Below are positions 13,568 through 14,241 of a DNA stretch of 14,241 nucleotides, one piece after another (within the stretch, counting starts at the first letter, position 1; the number at the start of each line of letters is the position of its first letter). The translations under genes and the position numbers were made by a program. The notes beneath the pieces are model-generated. The model was not told where the DNA came from. It saw only the letters and a program-made list of their open reading frames with translations, and searched no databases. The DNA comes from Woeseiaceae bacterium (lineage in GTDB: Bacteria > Pseudomonadota > Gammaproteobacteria > Steroidobacterales > Woeseiaceae): NCBI GenBank assembly GCA_022866645.1, contig JALHUQ010000157.1:1-14241 (forward strand). The letters run 5' to 3'.

Positions 13568-14241
13568 TTCTTAACGCCCTGCATTTCCTGGCCGATAGCG
13601 CTACTGACGTGCTGCCTATAGCAATCTTTCTGTTCGCGTTCCAGCGACTCGTCATCGGTAAGCCCTTGGCGAACGGCAAACGAATTGTTGCTGGTTTTGC
13701 CTTCGTTGTTGCCGGGCTCGGCCTGTTCCTGGTCGGCCTTGAGACAGCGTTATTTCCACTGGGAAAACTGATGGCGCAACAATTGACAGACCCTGCCTTC
13801 CTGTATGAGAAAGTTGGAAAAGCGGTTGGTGACCTGGTTTGGCAAGACTACTATTGGGTCTATCTTTTTGCGTGCGCCATCGGCTTCAGTACGACACTGG
13901 CCGAACCGGCGCTCATCGCGGTGGCGATGAAAGCGAACGCAGTGTCAGGCGGTGCCGTCAGTGTTTTGGGCCTGCGAGTCGCCGTCGCCATTGGCGTGGG
14001 CGTAGGTGTCGGTCTTGGCTGTTTCCGCATTGTTACGGGCATACCGATACAGTATTTCATCGCCGTTGGTTACCTGGTCGTAATTCTGCAGACGCCCATT
14101 TCGCCGAGGCTAATTGTGCCATTGGCCTACGATTCCGGTGGCGTTACAACATCAACAGTAACTGTGCCTTTGATCACTGCACTTGGGCTGGGTTTGTCTG
14201 AAGCCGTTCCCGGTCGCAGCGCATTGATTGATGGCTTCGGC
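13558..14241 (+). CDS. DUF1538 integral membrane protein, second of pair (3' end outside window)
   Basis: An open frame of 228 codons runs off the window end with no stop. It is paralogous to the preceding gene. It has the same N-terminal layout (DVLPIAIFLFAFQRLVIG), FSTTLAEPALIAVAMKA (110-126) and AYDSGGVTTSTVTVPLITAL (190-209), and stops at the same DGFG seen at residue 221 of its partner, so probably 20-30 residues are missing. About 25 residues are inserted between the second and third hydrophobic segments compared with the first protein (around TDPAFLYEKVGKAVGDLV). The ATG at 13558 overlaps the upstream gene by 10 bases; the ATG at 13564 is a close alternative. The overlap implies coupled translation and probably a heteromeric complex. 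Confidence 0.8.
   Translation, partial: MDMILNALHFLADSATDVLPIAIFLFAFQRLVIGKPLANGKRIVAGFAFVVAGLGLFLVGLETALFPLGKLMAQQLTDPAFLYEKVGKAVGDLVWQDYYWVYLFACAIGFSTTLAEPALIAVAMKANAVSGGAVSVLGLRVAVAIGVGVGVGLGCFRIVTGIPIQYFIAVGYLVVILQTPISPRLIVPLAYDSGGVTTSTVTVPLITALGLGLSEAVPGRSALIDGFG

Overview
The window looks like chromosomal DNA of a moderately GC-rich, probably marine or sediment gammaproteobacterium. This is inferred from the gene families: paired PhaF/PhaI-type phasins, a PhaD-like TetR regulator, WS/DGAT, an Escherichia-type bifunctional glutathionylspermidine synthetase/amidase, and DUF1538 membrane proteins. I cannot place it to genus. I saw no rRNA, tRNA, CRISPR array or insertion sequence. No gene-free stretch exceeds about 190 bases.

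Region 1 (1-2245). The 3' end of an alpha/beta hydrolase is followed by two phasin genes. Each phasin gene is preceded by a copy of the same 34-bp promoter-like box. They end at a strong intrinsic terminator, which abuts the stop codon of a convergent PhaD-like TetR regulator.

Region 2 (2246-9490). A short palindromic operator region separates the regulator from a divergent DUF3336-patatin lipase, the architecture of fungal and plant storage triacylglycerol lipases. Converging on the lipase is a probable four-gene minus-strand operon, transcribed in this order: gss (glutathionylspermidine synthetase/amidase), a FFLEELY-type helical protein, a HAD-phosphatase/acyltransferase fusion, and a wax ester synthase/diacylglycerol acyltransferase (WS/DGAT). 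The last two are coupled by a 1-base TAGTG overlap. Read together, phasins (granule coat), regulator, lipase (mobilisation), acyltransferase-phosphatase (phosphatidate/diacylglycerol supply) and WS/DGAT (triacylglycerol or wax ester synthesis) resemble a storage-lipid droplet locus. No PHA synthase is visible in the window.

Region 3 (9491-14241). A 190-bp spacer with competing hairpins leads into a plus-strand run of four genes: a protein with an MtrA-like domain (tetrahydromethanopterin S-methyltransferase subunit A) fused to DUF4346; an SLC12-type cation-chloride cotransporter, again coupled by TAGTG; and two overlapping DUF1538 membrane proteins, the second cut off by the window end. A 19-base interspersed repeat occurs once before the MtrA-like gene and once, inverted, before the first DUF1538 gene. 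This looks like an ion-transport neighbourhood of largely unknown physiology.
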